NCBI RefSeq assembly: GCF_037948395.1
Contig: NZ_CP149940.1
Location: 3,534,001-3,598,000, forward strand
From: Serratia nevei
Lineage (GTDB): Bacteria > Pseudomonadota > Gammaproteobacteria > Enterobacterales > Enterobacteriaceae
Length of the DNA stretch: 64,000 nt
Direction: 5' to 3'
Shown: positions 18,763 to 28,097 of the stretch, piece by piece
Layout: each line of letters starts with the position of its first letter
Numbering within the stretch: position 1 is the first letter of the stretch
Notes under the pieces: model-generated
The model's input: only the letters and a program-made list of their open reading frames with translations
What the model was told of the DNA's origin: nothing
Databases searched by the model: none
Made by a program: the position numbers and the translations under genes

Positions 18763-18785
18763 CGCGAGCGTATGTTGCGCTCGCT
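18763..18785 (+). terminator. Hairpin after the Nudix gene
   Basis: GCGAGCG and CGCTCGC pair around a TATGTTG loop, six bases after the stop; only short T content follows, so efficiency is uncertain. Confidence 0.5.
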
Positions 18786-18990
18786 TCCCCTGCCGCACTG
18801 CCTCACCGCTATATAAATTAGAATATAACGCTATTTTTTGCGATATATGCCCTTTTTTTGACTACGGATAACCCTATGGGGTTAACCCTCTTCTATTATT
18901 ACCCCTGCAATCGACGTGGCATTCTGACCTCCGGTCGGCGGCCTTTTGGCAAGATTTTATTTTAAATTCATAATTATAAGCGGGTTTACC

Positions 18991-20151
18991 ATGAGCAAAA
19001 AACTGACTGGCTTTGAAAAAAAGCGCCGGTGGGGGTGGCTATGGCTTTTGCTGCTGGGGATTATCCTCGGCGCGGCGCTGTTGGCCGGGACCGCCACCGT
19101 CTTCCATAAAACCAGCGATACCGCCTTCTGCGTTTCCTGCCACACCATGCAACAACCGCTGGCCGAATATCAGGGCAGCGTCCACTTCCAAAACACCAAG
19201 GGCATCCGCGCCGAGTGCGCCGACTGCCACGTGCCGCACCAGCCGATCGATTACCTGTGGACCAAAATCCGCGCGGTGAAAGACATTTATGGCGAAATGG
19301 TCGGCACCATCGATACGCCGGAAAAATACGAAGCGCACAAGCTGGCGATGGCGCAGTCGGTCTGGAAAACGCTGAAAGAGAACGACTCGGCCACCTGCCG
19401 CTCCTGCCACAGCTACGACGCCATGGACATCACCGCCCAGCGCCCTGAGGCGCGCCTGCAGCACCCGGTGGCGATCAAACAGGGCGAGACCTGCATCGAC
19501 TGCCATAAGGGCGTGGCCCACATCCTGCCGGACATGAGCGGCGAAACCCAGGCCGGCGCCGCCGAGCTGGCGAAGGCCGCGGCGCTGACCGCACCGGACG
19601 CCACCACCCTTTACACCATCGCCACAGAGCCGTTCTTCCTCGGCGCCAACGACAGCCATAACGCCGGCAACCTGATGCCGTCCACCGAAGTGCAGGTGGT
19701 GAAGCAAGAGGGCGACAAGGTGCTGGCCACCGTCAGCGGCTGGCAGCAGGACGGCGTCAGCGAAGTGTTCTACGCCGCGCAGGGCAAACGCATCCTCAGC
19801 GTGCTGCTGGGTGAAGACGCGCGCCAACAGCTGAAGACCGCCTCCACCCAGACCGATGCGGAAACCGGCCTGGTCTGGCATCAGGTTTCTCTGCAGGTGT
19901 GGCTGCCGCGTAAACAGTTGATCGACGATCAGCAAAAAATCTGGCGCTACGCCGCGGACATGATGTCGGCCAACTGCACCGGTTGCCACGGGCTGACCGC
20001 GCTCGATCGCTTCAACGCCAACCAATGGATCGGCGTCATCAAAGGCATGGCGCCGCGCACCTCGCTGACGCAGGAACAGCTGCGCGTGCTGACGCAATAC
20101 GTACAAAAACACGCCAGCGACATGCCACCTGCCGCACCGGCCAAGCTTTAA
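18991..20151 (+). CDS. torC: Pentaheme c-type cytochrome of TMAO respiration
   Basis: Membrane-anchored quinol-oxidising cytochrome of 386 residues, NapC/NirT family extended by a C-terminal monohaem domain. One N-terminal anchor (WGWLWLLLLGIILGAALLAG, 14-33) is followed by five CxxCH haem sites: C47-H51, C76-H80, C136-H140, C168-H172 and C329-H333. Four sites in the N-terminal part and one near the C-terminus is the TorC/TorY arrangement. It takes electrons from menaquinol to the periplasmic reductase encoded 12 bases downstream. TorC and TorY cannot be separated by eye, so the symbol is by family. Confidence 0.9.
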   Translation: MSKKLTGFEKKRRWGWLWLLLLGIILGAALLAGTATVFHKTSDTAFCVSCHTMQQPLAEYQGSVHFQNTKGIRAECADCHVPHQPIDYLWTKIRAVKDIYGEMVGTIDTPEKYEAHKLAMAQSVWKTLKENDSATCRSCHSYDAMDITAQRPEARLQHPVAIKQGETCIDCHKGVAHILPDMSGETQAGAAELAKAAALTAPDATTLYTIATEPFFLGANDSHNAGNLMPSTEVQVVKQEGDKVLATVSGWQQDGVSEVFYAAQGKRILSVLLGEDARQQLKTASTQTDAETGLVWHQVSLQVWLPRKQLIDDQQKIWRYAADMMSANCTGCHGLTALDRFNANQWIGVIKGMAPRTSLTQEQLRVLTQYVQKHASDMPPAAPAKL

Positions 20152-20163
20152 GGGAGAAGCGCA

Positions 20164-22638
20164 ATGAGCAACCAACAACCGTTAACAATGAGCCGCCGCC
20201 GCTTCCTGACCGGGGCCGCCGCGCTGGCCGCCGCCCCGCTGCTGGCTGGCTTATGGCCCAAAGCGGCGCTGGCGCAGGCCATCAGCGAAGCGCTGCCGCA
20301 GTTCATCGTCTTGCGTCAGGCGCAAAAAGGCATTCTGACCGGCGCCCACTGGGGCGCGTTCGAGGCCATCGTGCAGGACGGCAAGATGGTCGGCGTGCAG
20401 CCGGTGCAGGACGATCCGTATCCGAATGAGCTGATCACCATGGCGCCTTATCAGGTGCACGCCGAGAACCGCATCAAATACCCGATGGTGCGTAAAAGCT
20501 GGCTGGAGGGCGGCCCCGGCAGCCATACCGAGCTGCGCGGCCGCGACGAGTGGGTGCGCGTCAGCTGGGACAAAGCGACCGAGCTGGTGTGCAATGAGAT
20601 CGTTCGCCTGCAAAAAGATCACGGGCCGCAGTCGATCTACGCCGGTTCCTACGGCTGGAAAAGCGTCGGCATGCTGCACAACAGCCGCACGCTGCTGCAG
20701 CGCCTGATGAACCTGACCGGCGGTTTCCTCGGCTACGCCGGCGACTACTCCACCGGCGCGGCGCAGGTGATCATGTCGCACGTGGTCGGTTCGATGGAGG
20801 TCTACGAACAGCAGACCGCCTGGCCGAACGTGATCGAGAACAGCGAGCTGGTGATCCTGTGGGGCTGCAACCCGATGGTCACGCTGAAAAACAGCTGGAA
20901 CGTGCCGGATCACGTCGGCCAGACCGGCTTCGAGGCGCTGAAGAAGAAAGGCACCCGGGTGATCAGCATCGATCCGGTGCACAGCGACAGCGCCAAGTTC
21001 GTCAATGCGCAGTGGATCGCCCCGCGTCCTTATACCGACGGCGCCATGCTGATCGGCATCGCCCACACGCTGCTGACCGAGAAGCTGCATAACCCGGACT
21101 TCCTGAAAACCTACACCGTCGGCTTCGACAAGTTCCAGGCCTACCTGCTGGGCGAGAGCGACGGCGTGGCGAAAACCGCCGAATGGGCGGCCGACATCAG
21201 CGGCGTCGATGCCGACACGCTGCGCGGTCTGGCGCGCGAGATGGCGAAGCATCGCACCATGATCATGGGCGGCTGGGGCATTCAGCGCCAGCACCACGGC
21301 GAACAGCAGCACTGGCTGCTGGTGACGGTGGCGGCGATGCTCGGCCAGATCGGCCTGCCGGGCGGCGGCTTCGGCTTCAGCTACCACTATTCCTCCGGCG
21401 GCAGCCCGACCGCCAAGGGCGGCATCATCGCCGGCATCTCCGCCGGCAACGCGCCGAAGAACTCCCCGGCGCCGATCCCGGTGGCGCGCATCGCCGAATG
21501 CCTGAGCAATCCGGGCAAAACCATCGACTTCAACGGTGCCAAGGTCACTTACCCTGAGGTGAAAATGGTGTATGTGGCGGGCGGCAACACCTTCCACCAG
21601 CATCAGGACACCAATAACCTGGTCAAAGCCTGGCAGCGGCCGGACACCATCGTGGTCAACGAGCCTTACTGGACCGCTACCGCCAAGCATGCCGACATCG
21701 TGCTACCGGCCACCACCAGCTACGAGCGCAACGATCTGGAAATGGGCGGCGACTATTCGCAGCTCTATGTGTTCCCGATGCATCAATGCGTGCCGCCGCA
21801 GCACGAGTCGCGCAGCGACTTCGACATCTTCTCGGCGATGGCGGCCAGGCTGGGCGTGCAGGAGGCCTTTACCGAGGGCAAAGACGAAACCCAGTGGCTG
21901 AAAGGCATGTACGACGACATGAAGAACCAGGCGCGCGCGGCCCGGGTGGCGCTGCCGCCGTTCGACATGTTCTGGCAATCCAACAACTACGTGCGCTTCC
22001 CGGTGCCGGAGGCCAACAAGCAGTGGGTGCGCTTCGCCGACTATCGCGACAACCCGCTGTTGAACCCGCTGGGCACGCCGTCGGGCAAGATCGAGATCTA
22101 CTCCGACGCTATCGCCAAAATGCATTACGAGGATTGCCCCGGCATCCCGACCTGGATGCCGCCGCACGAGTGGTATCGCGGGCCGGAAGCGGCCAAATAT
22201 CCGCTGTCGCTCAATACCGCGCACCCGACCAACCGGCTGCACTCTCAGCTCGACAACACGCCGCTGCGCGAGAAATACGCGGTAGCGGATCGTGAAGCTA
22301 TCCTGATCCATCCGCAGGACGCGCAGCCGCGCGGCATCAGCGGCGGCGATCTGGTGCGGGCGTTCAACGATCGCGGCCAGATCCTGGTGGGCGCAGTGGT
22401 CAGCGAAGACGTGCGACCGGGCGTGGTGCGCATCAGCGAAGGCGCCTGGTTCGATCCGGCCGATCCGGCGCAACCCGGCTCGCTGTGCAAGAACGGCAAC
22501 GTCAACTGCCTGACCTTCGACATCGGCTCTTCCAGCCTGGCGCAGGGCAACTGCGGGCAGATGGCGCAGCTGCAGATCGAGAAGTATCGGGGGCCGGTAT
22601 TGAAAAATACCGCGCACGCGGTGCCACAAGGCGCCTGA
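20164..22638 (+). CDS. torA: TMAO/S-oxide reductase, molybdopterin catalytic subunit
   Basis: Periplasmic molybdoenzyme of 824 residues (E. coli TorA 848, TorZ 809) that reduces trimethylamine N-oxide and similar N- or S-oxides. A Tat signal is seen: SRRRFL at 10-15, a hydrophobic stretch, then AxA-type cleavage near residue 38. The mature part shows DMSO-reductase-family motifs such as SYGWKSVGMLHNS, GGFLGYAGDYSTGAAQVIMSH with the likely Mo-ligand Ser, and GGWGIQRQHHGEQQHW. It forms a two-gene operon with torC. Neither the chaperone gene torD nor torRST is in the window. It could equally be a TorZ-type enzyme. Confidence 0.9.
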   Translation: MSNQQPLTMSRRRFLTGAAALAAAPLLAGLWPKAALAQAISEALPQFIVLRQAQKGILTGAHWGAFEAIVQDGKMVGVQPVQDDPYPNELITMAPYQVHAENRIKYPMVRKSWLEGGPGSHTELRGRDEWVRVSWDKATELVCNEIVRLQKDHGPQSIYAGSYGWKSVGMLHNSRTLLQRLMNLTGGFLGYAGDYSTGAAQVIMSHVVGSMEVYEQQTAWPNVIENSELVILWGCNPMVTLKNSWNVPDHVGQTGFEALKKKGTRVISIDPVHSDSAKFVNAQWIAPRPYTDGAMLIGIAHTLLTEKLHNPDFLKTYTVGFDKFQAYLLGESDGVAKTAEWAADISGVDADTLRGLAREMAKHRTMIMGGWGIQRQHHGEQQHWLLVTVAAMLGQIGLPGGGFGFSYHYSSGGSPTAKGGIIAGISAGNAPKNSPAPIPVARIAECLSNPGKTIDFNGAKVTYPEVKMVYVAGGNTFHQHQDTNNLVKAWQRPDTIVVNEPYWTATAKHADIVLPATTSYERNDLEMGGDYSQLYVFPMHQCVPPQHESRSDFDIFSAMAARLGVQEAFTEGKDETQWLKGMYDDMKNQARAARVALPPFDMFWQSNNYVRFPVPEANKQWVRFADYRDNPLLNPLGTPSGKIEIYSDAIAKMHYEDCPGIPTWMPPHEWYRGPEAAKYPLSLNTAHPTNRLHSQLDNTPLREKYAVADREAILIHPQDAQPRGISGGDLVRAFNDRGQILVGAVVSEDVRPGVVRISEGAWFDPADPAQPGSLCKNGNVNCLTFDIGSSSLAQGNCGQMAQLQIEKYRGPVLKNTAHAVPQGA

Positions 22639-22717
22639 TTTACCGACGCGCCCCTGAGGTTGATGACAAACCTCATGTCATTGCCCGGTTTGCAGAAAGC
22701 AGCGGATAACAAACAGG

Positions 22718-22739
22718 GAAAATCAATGAATTGATTTTC
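22718..22739. repeat. Perfect 22-base palindrome downstream of torA
   Basis: GAAAATCAAT, then GA, then ATTGATTTTC: two 10-base arms that pair perfectly. It lies 80 bases after the torA stop and 11 bases before a second large hairpin. It could be part of a 3' structure or an operator; nothing decides. Confidence 0.6.
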
Positions 22740-22750
22740 GGCTGATGACC

Positions 22751-22787
22751 ACAAAGGAGGAAAAACCACGTTTTTTCCTCCTTTGTC
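22751..22787 (+). terminator. torCA terminator, long A/T-flanked hairpin
   Basis: Arms ACAAAGGAGGAAAAA and TTTTTCCTCCTTTGT pair over about 15 bases with a small loop. The stem itself supplies the T run, giving a strong candidate intrinsic terminator that can work on both strands. Confidence 0.75.
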
Positions 22788-22797
22788 AACGGTCTGG

Positions 22798-22820
22798 GGG
22801 GCGCGACGCGCCCCTTTTTT
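22798..22820 (+). terminator. Second tandem terminator
   Basis: GGGGCGC/GCGCCCC with a GAC loop and six T residues, only 10 bases after the previous hairpin. A tandem terminator, or the 3' end of a short transcript. Confidence 0.8.
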
Positions 22821-22935
22821 CTCGTCGCCGCACGACATATCCGTTTACCCTTCGCCGCAAGGGAGCGGTTTGCGTTTCATTTCAACGGGCGTATGATGCG
22901 CGCGACCTTCCTTTTTCGACGAATTATCAACCACC

Positions 22936-24111
22936 ATGCCGACTTCATCCGCAATAACGCGACGCGCGCCCGATCTCACTTCGCTGGCCTTTTTGGCGGT
23001 GGCGTTCCTGACCGGTATCGCCGGTGCGTTGCAAACCCCGACGCTGAGCCTGTTTCTGGAAACCGAGGTCAAGGTACGGCCGGCGCTGGTCGGGCTGTTC
23101 TTTACCGGCAGCGCGGTGATCGGCATTCTGGTCAGCCAGTTTCTCGCCGGCCGTTCGGATAAACAAGGCGACCGCAAATCGCTGATCTTCCTCTGCTGCA
23201 TGCTGGGTGCGCTGGGGTTCACGCTGTTCGCCTGGAACCGCGACTATTACCTGCTGCTGATCGTCGGCGTGGTGCTCACCAGCTTCGGTTCCACCGCCAA
23301 CCCGCAGATGTTTGCGCTGGCACGTGAGCATGCCGACCGTACCGGCCGCGAGGCGGTGATGTTCACCTCCATCATGCGCGCCCAGGTCTCCCTGGCCTGG
23401 GTCATTGGCCCGCCGATCGCCTTCGCGCTGGCGCTGGGCTTCGGCTTTAAGGCCATGTATCTGGCGGGCGCGGCGGCCTTTGTGCTGTGCGGCCTGCTGG
23501 TGTGGAAACGGCTGCCCTCGATGCCGAAAACCGCGGCGACGAACGCGCCCCTGGCCGCACCGCGGCAGCACCGCCGCGATTCGCTGCTGCTGTTCGTCGC
23601 CTGCACCCTGATGTGGACCGCCAACAGCATGTACCTGATCAACATGCCGCTGTACGTGGTGCACGAGCTGCGGCTACCGGAGCGGCTGGCCGGGATATTG
23701 ATGGGCGCCGCCGCCGGGCTGGAGATCCCGGTCATGCTGCTCGCCGGACTGGCGGCGAAGCGCTGCGGCAAACGCCGCCTGATGCGCGGGGCGGTGGTCG
23801 CCGGCGTGCTGTTCTACTGCGGCCTGCTGTTTATCACCGGCAGCTGGCAGCTCATCGCCCTGCAGCTGCTGAATGCGGCGTTTATCGGCGTGCTGGCGGG
23901 GATCGGCATGCTCTATTTTCAGGATTTGATGCCCGGCCAGGCCGGCGCGGCCACCACGCTGTTCACCAACACCACCCGGGTGGGCTGGATCATCGCCGGC
24001 TCGATCGCCGGCGCGGTGGCGGAAATCTGGAACTACCATGCGGTGTTTTACGCCGCGCTGGCGATGACGGTGGGGGCCACGCTGTGCCTGTGGCGGTTGA
24101 AAGACGCTTAG
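22936..24111 (+). CDS. setB: Sugar efflux transporter, SetB-like MFS
   Basis: Inner-membrane proton-coupled efflux protein, 391 residues (E. coli SetB 393), 12 membrane segments in two halves with a basic loop near 210 (PRQHRRD). The MFS loop motif appears as [10 protein letters not shown] near 75. SetA/SetB export glucosides and lactose-type sugars. The identity rests on overall resemblance and on position after the fru operon (fruB-setB-yeiW in E. coli). The ribosome binding site is weak. Its 3' end overlaps the convergent yeiW by 4 bases. Confidence 0.85.
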   Translation: MPTSSAITRRAPDLTSLAFLAVAFLTGIAGALQTPTLSLFLETEVKVRPALVGLFFTGSAVIGILVSQFLAGRSDKQGDRKSLIFLCCMLGALGFTLFAWNRDYYLLLIVGVVLTSFGSTANPQMFALAREHADRTGREAVMFTSIMRAQVSLAWVIGPPIAFALALGFGFKAMYLAGAAAFVLCGLLVWKRLPSMPKTAATNAPLAAPRQHRRDSLLLFVACTLMWTANSMYLINMPLYVVHELRLPERLAGILMGAAAGLEIPVMLLAGLAAKRCGKRRLMRGAVVAGVLFYCGLLFITGSWQLIALQLLNAAFIGVLAGIGMLYFQDLMPGQAGAATTLFTNTTRVGWIIAGSIAGAVAEIWNYHAVFYAALAMTVGATLCLWRLKDA

Positions 24112-24362
24112 GGCGCGGTGTCCGCTTCCAGCCTGGCGAGATAAATCAGCGCCTGATCGCGGTGATCGTGGCACATGTCGCGGCTCGGCTGCAGGCTGCC
24201 GCACACTTTCGGCCGCAGCGGCGAATGAAACAGACCGCAGCGCAGCTGCTCATCCAGGTGAATGCAGCGGGTATTGGCGGGCTTGCCGTTCGGCATGCCG
24301 GGGATCGGGCTGGATATTGACGGCGCGATACAGCAGGCGCCGCAGTCGCTGCGACAGTCCAT
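24108..24362 (-). CDS. yeiW: YeiW-like cysteine-rich protein (UPF0153)
   Basis: An 84-residue cytosolic protein, the same length as E. coli YeiW. Six cysteines appear in the UPF0153 pattern: CRSDCGACC at the N-terminus, then further Cys in NTRCIHL, LRCGLF and [15 protein letters not shown]. This suggests a metal or Fe-S site; the function is unknown. Start at 24362, with AGGAG 9 bases upstream on the minus strand; longer openings lack that support. Convergent with setB, overlapping it by 4 bases. Confidence 0.88.
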   Translation of the reverse strand: MDCRSDCGACCIAPSISSPIPGMPNGKPANTRCIHLDEQLRCGLFHSPLRPKVCGSLQPSRDMCHDHRDQALIYLARLEADTAP

Positions 24363-24579
24363 CAGCGCTACTCCTGGTGGGCTGGGGAAAAGAAGCGCGA
24401 CAATAGCAGCCGCGCGCGGCGGCCGCCAGCAGAATCCCTGCGCCCCGGCGATCTTTACACTCATCGCCCTGCGCCGGCCGGCGTCATCGTATGGCGAATA
24501 AACGCCCAACACACCTTGATTTACAGATAAAAACGCGTGAAACGTGCAATTCCCCCGCTTTACATGCGCCATACACCCA

Positions 24580-24599
24580 TGTACCATTGAGCTAGTACA
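24580..24599. promoter_or_regulatory. Trp operator (TrpR) upstream of mtr
   Basis: TGTACCATTGAGCTAGTACA is a partly palindromic match to trp operators (arms TGTACnAnT / AGCTAGTACA-like), and E. coli mtr carries a TrpR operator in the same place. It ends 27 bases before the mtr start, so repression by tryptophan-bound TrpR is expected. Confidence 0.7.
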
Positions 24600-24626
24600 A
24601 AAGAACCTCTTCCATCAGGAGCACGC

Positions 24627-25871
24627 ATGTCTACGGACACCATCCAGAAGCTGGCCCGCCCTTCCGTCCTCGGCGGCGCGATGATCATTGCCGGAACCGC
24701 CGTTGGCGCCGGCATGTTTTCCATTCCGATCGTCACTTCCGGTGTCTGGTTCAGCGGCTCCGTCGCGCTGCTGGTGTATACCTGGGCCTGCATGTTGCTT
24801 TCCGGCCTGATGATCCTCGAAGCCACGCTGCACTATCCGAGCGGCGCCAGCTTCAACACCATGGTCAAGGATCTGCTGGGTAAAGGCTGGAACGCCGTGA
24901 ACGGCCTGTCGGTAGCGTTCGTGCTGTACATCCTGACCTACGCCTATATCTCCGCCGGCGGCTCGATTATCGCGCATACGCTGGAGGGCATCGTCGGCGT
25001 CGGCCAGACCACCGCCGGCCTGGTGTTCGCGCTGGTCGTGGCGTTTATCGTCTGGCTCTCCACCCGCGCGGTCGATCGCCTGAGCACCATTCTGATCGGC
25101 GGTATGGTGATCACCTTCGTGATGTCGGTGGGCGACATGTTCACCCATGTGCAGCCTGCGGTGCTGTTCAACACCGGCGATGATCAGGCCAGCTATCTGC
25201 CTTACGCCCTGGCGGCGCTGCCTTACCTGCTGACCTCGTTCGGTTACCACGGCAACATTCCCGGGCTGGTGAAGTACTACCACAAGGACAGCGGCGCCGT
25301 GGTGCGCAGCCTGGTGTACGGCACCCTGCTGGCGCTGGCGATCTACATCCTGTGGCAGTATGTGATTCAGGGCAATATCGCGCGCGACGCCTTCAAGCAG
25401 GTGATCGCCGAGGGCGGCAATATCGGCAGCCTGCTCAAGCAAATGGGCAACGTCTCCAGCAGCCAGACCGTCAGCCAACTGCTGAACGCCTTCTCCTATA
25501 TGGCGCTGGCCAGCTCGTTCCTCGGCGTGTCGCTGGGCCTGTTCGATTACCTGGCGGACTTCTGCAAGTTCAAGGACGACGCCGTCGGACGCAGCAAGAC
25601 CGCGCTGGTGACCTTTGTGCCGCCGACCCTGGCCGCGCTGCTGTTCCCGAACGGTTTCCTGTACGCCATCGGCTTCGCCGGGCTGGCGGCCACCATTTGG
25701 GCAGTGATCGTGCCGGCGCTGATGGCGCGCGCCAGCCGCCGCCGCTATCCACAGGCGGGATACCGCGCACCGGGCGGCAACGGCGTGATCCTGTTCGTCA
25801 TCCTATTCGGGCTGATCAACGCCGCCGCGCATATTCTGTCGCTGTTCGGTCTGCTGCCGGTCTTCCACTAA
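24627..25871 (+). CDS. mtr: Tryptophan-specific permease Mtr
   Basis: Inner-membrane proton symporter for tryptophan, HAAAP family, 414 residues, exactly the length of E. coli Mtr, with 11 membrane segments. Stretches shared with Mtr include LGGAMIIAGTAVGAGMFSIP, LVYTWACMLLSGLMILEA, GKGWNAVNGLSVAFVLYILTYAYIS, TSFGYHGNIPGLVKYY and LFPNGFLYAIGFAGLAATIWAVIVPAL. TyrP and TnaB are the alternatives but match less well. AGGAGCACGC precedes the start. A Trp operator lies upstream. The gene is inserted between yeiW and efpL, which are adjacent in that order around yeiP in E. coli. Confidence 0.92.
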   Translation: MSTDTIQKLARPSVLGGAMIIAGTAVGAGMFSIPIVTSGVWFSGSVALLVYTWACMLLSGLMILEATLHYPSGASFNTMVKDLLGKGWNAVNGLSVAFVLYILTYAYISAGGSIIAHTLEGIVGVGQTTAGLVFALVVAFIVWLSTRAVDRLSTILIGGMVITFVMSVGDMFTHVQPAVLFNTGDDQASYLPYALAALPYLLTSFGYHGNIPGLVKYYHKDSGAVVRSLVYGTLLALAIYILWQYVIQGNIARDAFKQVIAEGGNIGSLLKQMGNVSSSQTVSQLLNAFSYMALASSFLGVSLGLFDYLADFCKFKDDAVGRSKTALVTFVPPTLAALLFPNGFLYAIGFAGLAATIWAVIVPALMARASRRRYPQAGYRAPGGNGVILFVILFGLINAAAHILSLFGLLPVFH

Positions 25872-25878
25872 TCCCCGC

Positions 25879-25905
25879 AGGGAGATCATCTGTTCTCCCT
25901 TTCCC
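25879..25905 (+). terminator. mtr terminator
   Basis: AGGGAGA/TCTCCCT with an 8-base loop, followed by TTCCC, just after the mtr stop. Confidence 0.7.
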
Positions 25906-25997
25906 GCACTGTTTTTACACCGGGCTATTGCCTGAAATCAGCGGCGCGAGTACCTTGTCGCAACTTCTCTAATACTCTTCATTGCGGATGAATTGAA

Positions 25998-26570
25998 ATG
26001 GCAAGAGCTAACGAAATTAAGCGCGGCATGGCGATCAGCTACAACGGCAAACTGCTGCTGGTAAAAGATATCGACGTGCAGAGCCCGAGCGCCCGCGGCG
26101 CCAGCACCCTGTACAAAATGCGCTTCTCCGACGTGCGCACCGGCCTGAAAGTGGAAGAACGCTTCAAGGGCGACGATATCCTGGACACCATTTCCCTGTC
26201 GCGCCGCAAGGTGAACTTCTCCTATATCGACGGCGAAGAATACGTGTTCATGGATGACGAAGACTACACGCCGTACATCTTCAAGAAAGACCAGATCGAA
26301 GACGAGCTGCTGTTCATTCCGGAAGGCGGTCTGCCGGGCATGCAGGTGCTGACGCTGGACGGCCAGGTGCTGGCGCTGGAGCTGCCGCAGACCGTGGATA
26401 TGGAAATCGTCGAGACCGCGCCGGGCATCAAAGGCGCTTCCGCTAGCGCCCGCAACAAACCGGCCACCATGGCGACCGGCCTGGTGATCCACGTGCCGGA
26501 ATACCTCAGCGCCGGCGACAAGATTCGCATTCATATCGCCGAACGCCGCTACATGAGCCGCGCCGACTAG
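25998..26570 (+). CDS. efpL: Elongation factor P-like protein EfpL (YeiP)
   Basis: A 190-residue paralogue of translation factor EF-P with the three-domain beta-barrel layout. The EF-P tip loop reads SPSARGAS with Arg 33 where EF-P carries its modified lysine, the mark of the YeiP/EfpL branch, which helps ribosomes through stalling motifs such as polyproline without that modification. The C-terminal [10 protein letters not shown] matches E. coli YeiP (EERRYMGRAD). Single-gene unit ending in a strong terminator. Confidence 0.96.
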   Translation: MARANEIKRGMAISYNGKLLLVKDIDVQSPSARGASTLYKMRFSDVRTGLKVEERFKGDDILDTISLSRRKVNFSYIDGEEYVFMDDEDYTPYIFKKDQIEDELLFIPEGGLPGMQVLTLDGQVLALELPQTVDMEIVETAPGIKGASASARNKPATMATGLVIHVPEYLSAGDKIRIHIAERRYMSRAD

Positions 26571-26580
26571 TCGGCGCCAG

Positions 26581-26610
26581 CGGGGCCGAGTCTCGGCCCC
26601 GTTTCCTTTT
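26581..26610 (+). terminator. efpL terminator
   Basis: CGGGGCCGA/TCGGCCCCG stem followed by TTTCCTTTT; it lies between efpL and the convergent uxuA. Confidence 0.85.
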
Positions 26611-26613
26611 CCG

Positions 26614-27804
26614 CTACGGCAATTCCGGGAAAAAGCGCCGCTTGAGCGCCAGCTCGACGCCGCGCAGCTCCGCCAGCCCTTTCAACCGCCCGATGGCCGA
26701 ATAGCCCGGATTGGTTTTCTTTTTCAAGTCGTCCAGCATCTGATGCCCATGATCGGGGCGCATCGGGATCGGCCGCCGATCGCCTGCCCGTTGCCGACGC
26801 AGCTCTTCGGTCAGGATCGCTTCGATCACCGCCACCATGTCCACATCGCCCTGCAGGTGCGCCCCTTCGTGGAAGCTTTTCGGGTTCTCCTCGCGGCAGG
26901 TGGCGCGCAGGTGGGTAAAGTGAATGCGATCGCCGAAGGTCTCAATCATCCGCACCAGATCGTTATCGGCGCGCACGCCGTATGAACCGGTGCATAGGGT
27001 GAAGCCGTTATAAATGCTGTCGACGGTCTGCTTCAGCCACTGCATGTCTTCAATCGTGGAGACGATGCGCGGCAGGCCGAGGATCGGCCGCGGCGGATCG
27101 TCGGGGTGCACCGCCAGCCGGATGCCGGCCTCTTCCGCCACCGGCACGATGGCGCGCAGAAAGGCCGCCATGTTTTCGCGCAGCCGCGCCTTGTCGATGC
27201 CGTCGTATTCCGCCAACCGGCGGCGGAACTGATCCAGCGTGTAGCCCTCCTCCGCCCCCGGCAGCCCGGCGATGATGTTGCCGGTCAGCGTGGCTTTCTC
27301 CTCCTCGCTCATGGCGGCGAAACGGGCCGCCGCCTGGCTGCGTTCCTGCGGCGTATAGTCGGCTTCGGCGCCGGCGCGCTGCAGGATATGCAGCTCGAAC
27401 GCGGCGAAGGCTATCTGATCGAAACGCAGCGCTTTGGAACCGTCCGGCAGCGGATAGGCCAGATCGGTGCGCGTCCAGTCGAGGATCGGCATGAAGTTGT
27501 AGCAGACGGTATCGATGCCGCAGGCCGCCAGGTTGCGCAGCGACTGCTGGTAATTGGCGATGTACCGCCGCCAGTCGCCGCTGTGGGTTTTGATCTCCTC
27601 ATGTACCGGCACGCTCTCCACCACCGACCACACCAGCCCCTTTTCCGCCAACAGCGCCTGCCGCGCGCGGATTTCGTCGATCGGCCAGACTTCACCGTTC
27701 GCGATATGATGCAGCGCCGTCACCACCCCGGTCGCCCCGGCCTGACGCACATCGTCCAAAGAAACCGGATCGTTCGGGCCATACCAACGCCATGTTTGTT
27801 CCAT
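26614..27804 (-). CDS. uxuA: Mannonate dehydratase
   Basis: Cytosolic Mn-dependent enzyme of 396 residues (E. coli UxuA 394) that dehydrates D-mannonate to 2-keto-3-deoxygluconate in glucuronate breakdown. Family stretches seen: [34 protein letters not shown] at the start, [15 protein letters not shown] near 100, [20 protein letters not shown] near 235 and [13 protein letters not shown] near 348, which carry the His, Asp and Cys ligands. It is divergent from a YeiQ/UxuB-type reductase that would make its substrate. The isomerase UxaC and the KDG kinase are not in the window. Confidence 0.95.
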   Translation of the reverse strand: MEQTWRWYGPNDPVSLDDVRQAGATGVVTALHHIANGEVWPIDEIRARQALLAEKGLVWSVVESVPVHEEIKTHSGDWRRYIANYQQSLRNLAACGIDTVCYNFMPILDWTRTDLAYPLPDGSKALRFDQIAFAAFELHILQRAGAEADYTPQERSQAAARFAAMSEEEKATLTGNIIAGLPGAEEGYTLDQFRRRLAEYDGIDKARLRENMAAFLRAIVPVAEEAGIRLAVHPDDPPRPILGLPRIVSTIEDMQWLKQTVDSIYNGFTLCTGSYGVRADNDLVRMIETFGDRIHFTHLRATCREENPKSFHEGAHLQGDVDMVAVIEAILTEELRRQRAGDRRPIPMRPDHGHQMLDDLKKKTNPGYSAIGRLKGLAELRGVELALKRRFFPELP

Positions 27805-27837
27805 GTTTTGTCCTTATGCCTGTCTCGCACCGCAATG

Positions 27838-27855
27838 CTGTTATACCAGTTTAAT
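27838..27855. promoter_or_regulatory. Possible UxuR/ExuR half-site
   Basis: CTGTTATACCAGTTTAA resembles half of the ExuR/UxuR operator (AAATTGGTATACCAATTT) in the divergent uxuA-yeiQ promoter region, 34 bases before uxuA. Only one arm is good. Confidence 0.35.
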
Positions 27856-28097
27856 TTAGATGTCAGTTATCTTTAACTTACTCTTTCGCCCTGCGCTGTC
27901 AAAACCGAACCCCTCATTGGTTGATCCACTTCACGATTCTGGCTTATTTTGGACTGACCAATTCCTTTAACTGGCCGACATCCTTACACTGGTCGCAGTT
28001 TTTTATCACCGGTGCCACCCTGCCTGCGCGGCGGAAAACTGGTCTGCTAACTTGGCGCAAGTGGCCCGCCAGCTGTCTTACCCGTTTTGGAGATGAG

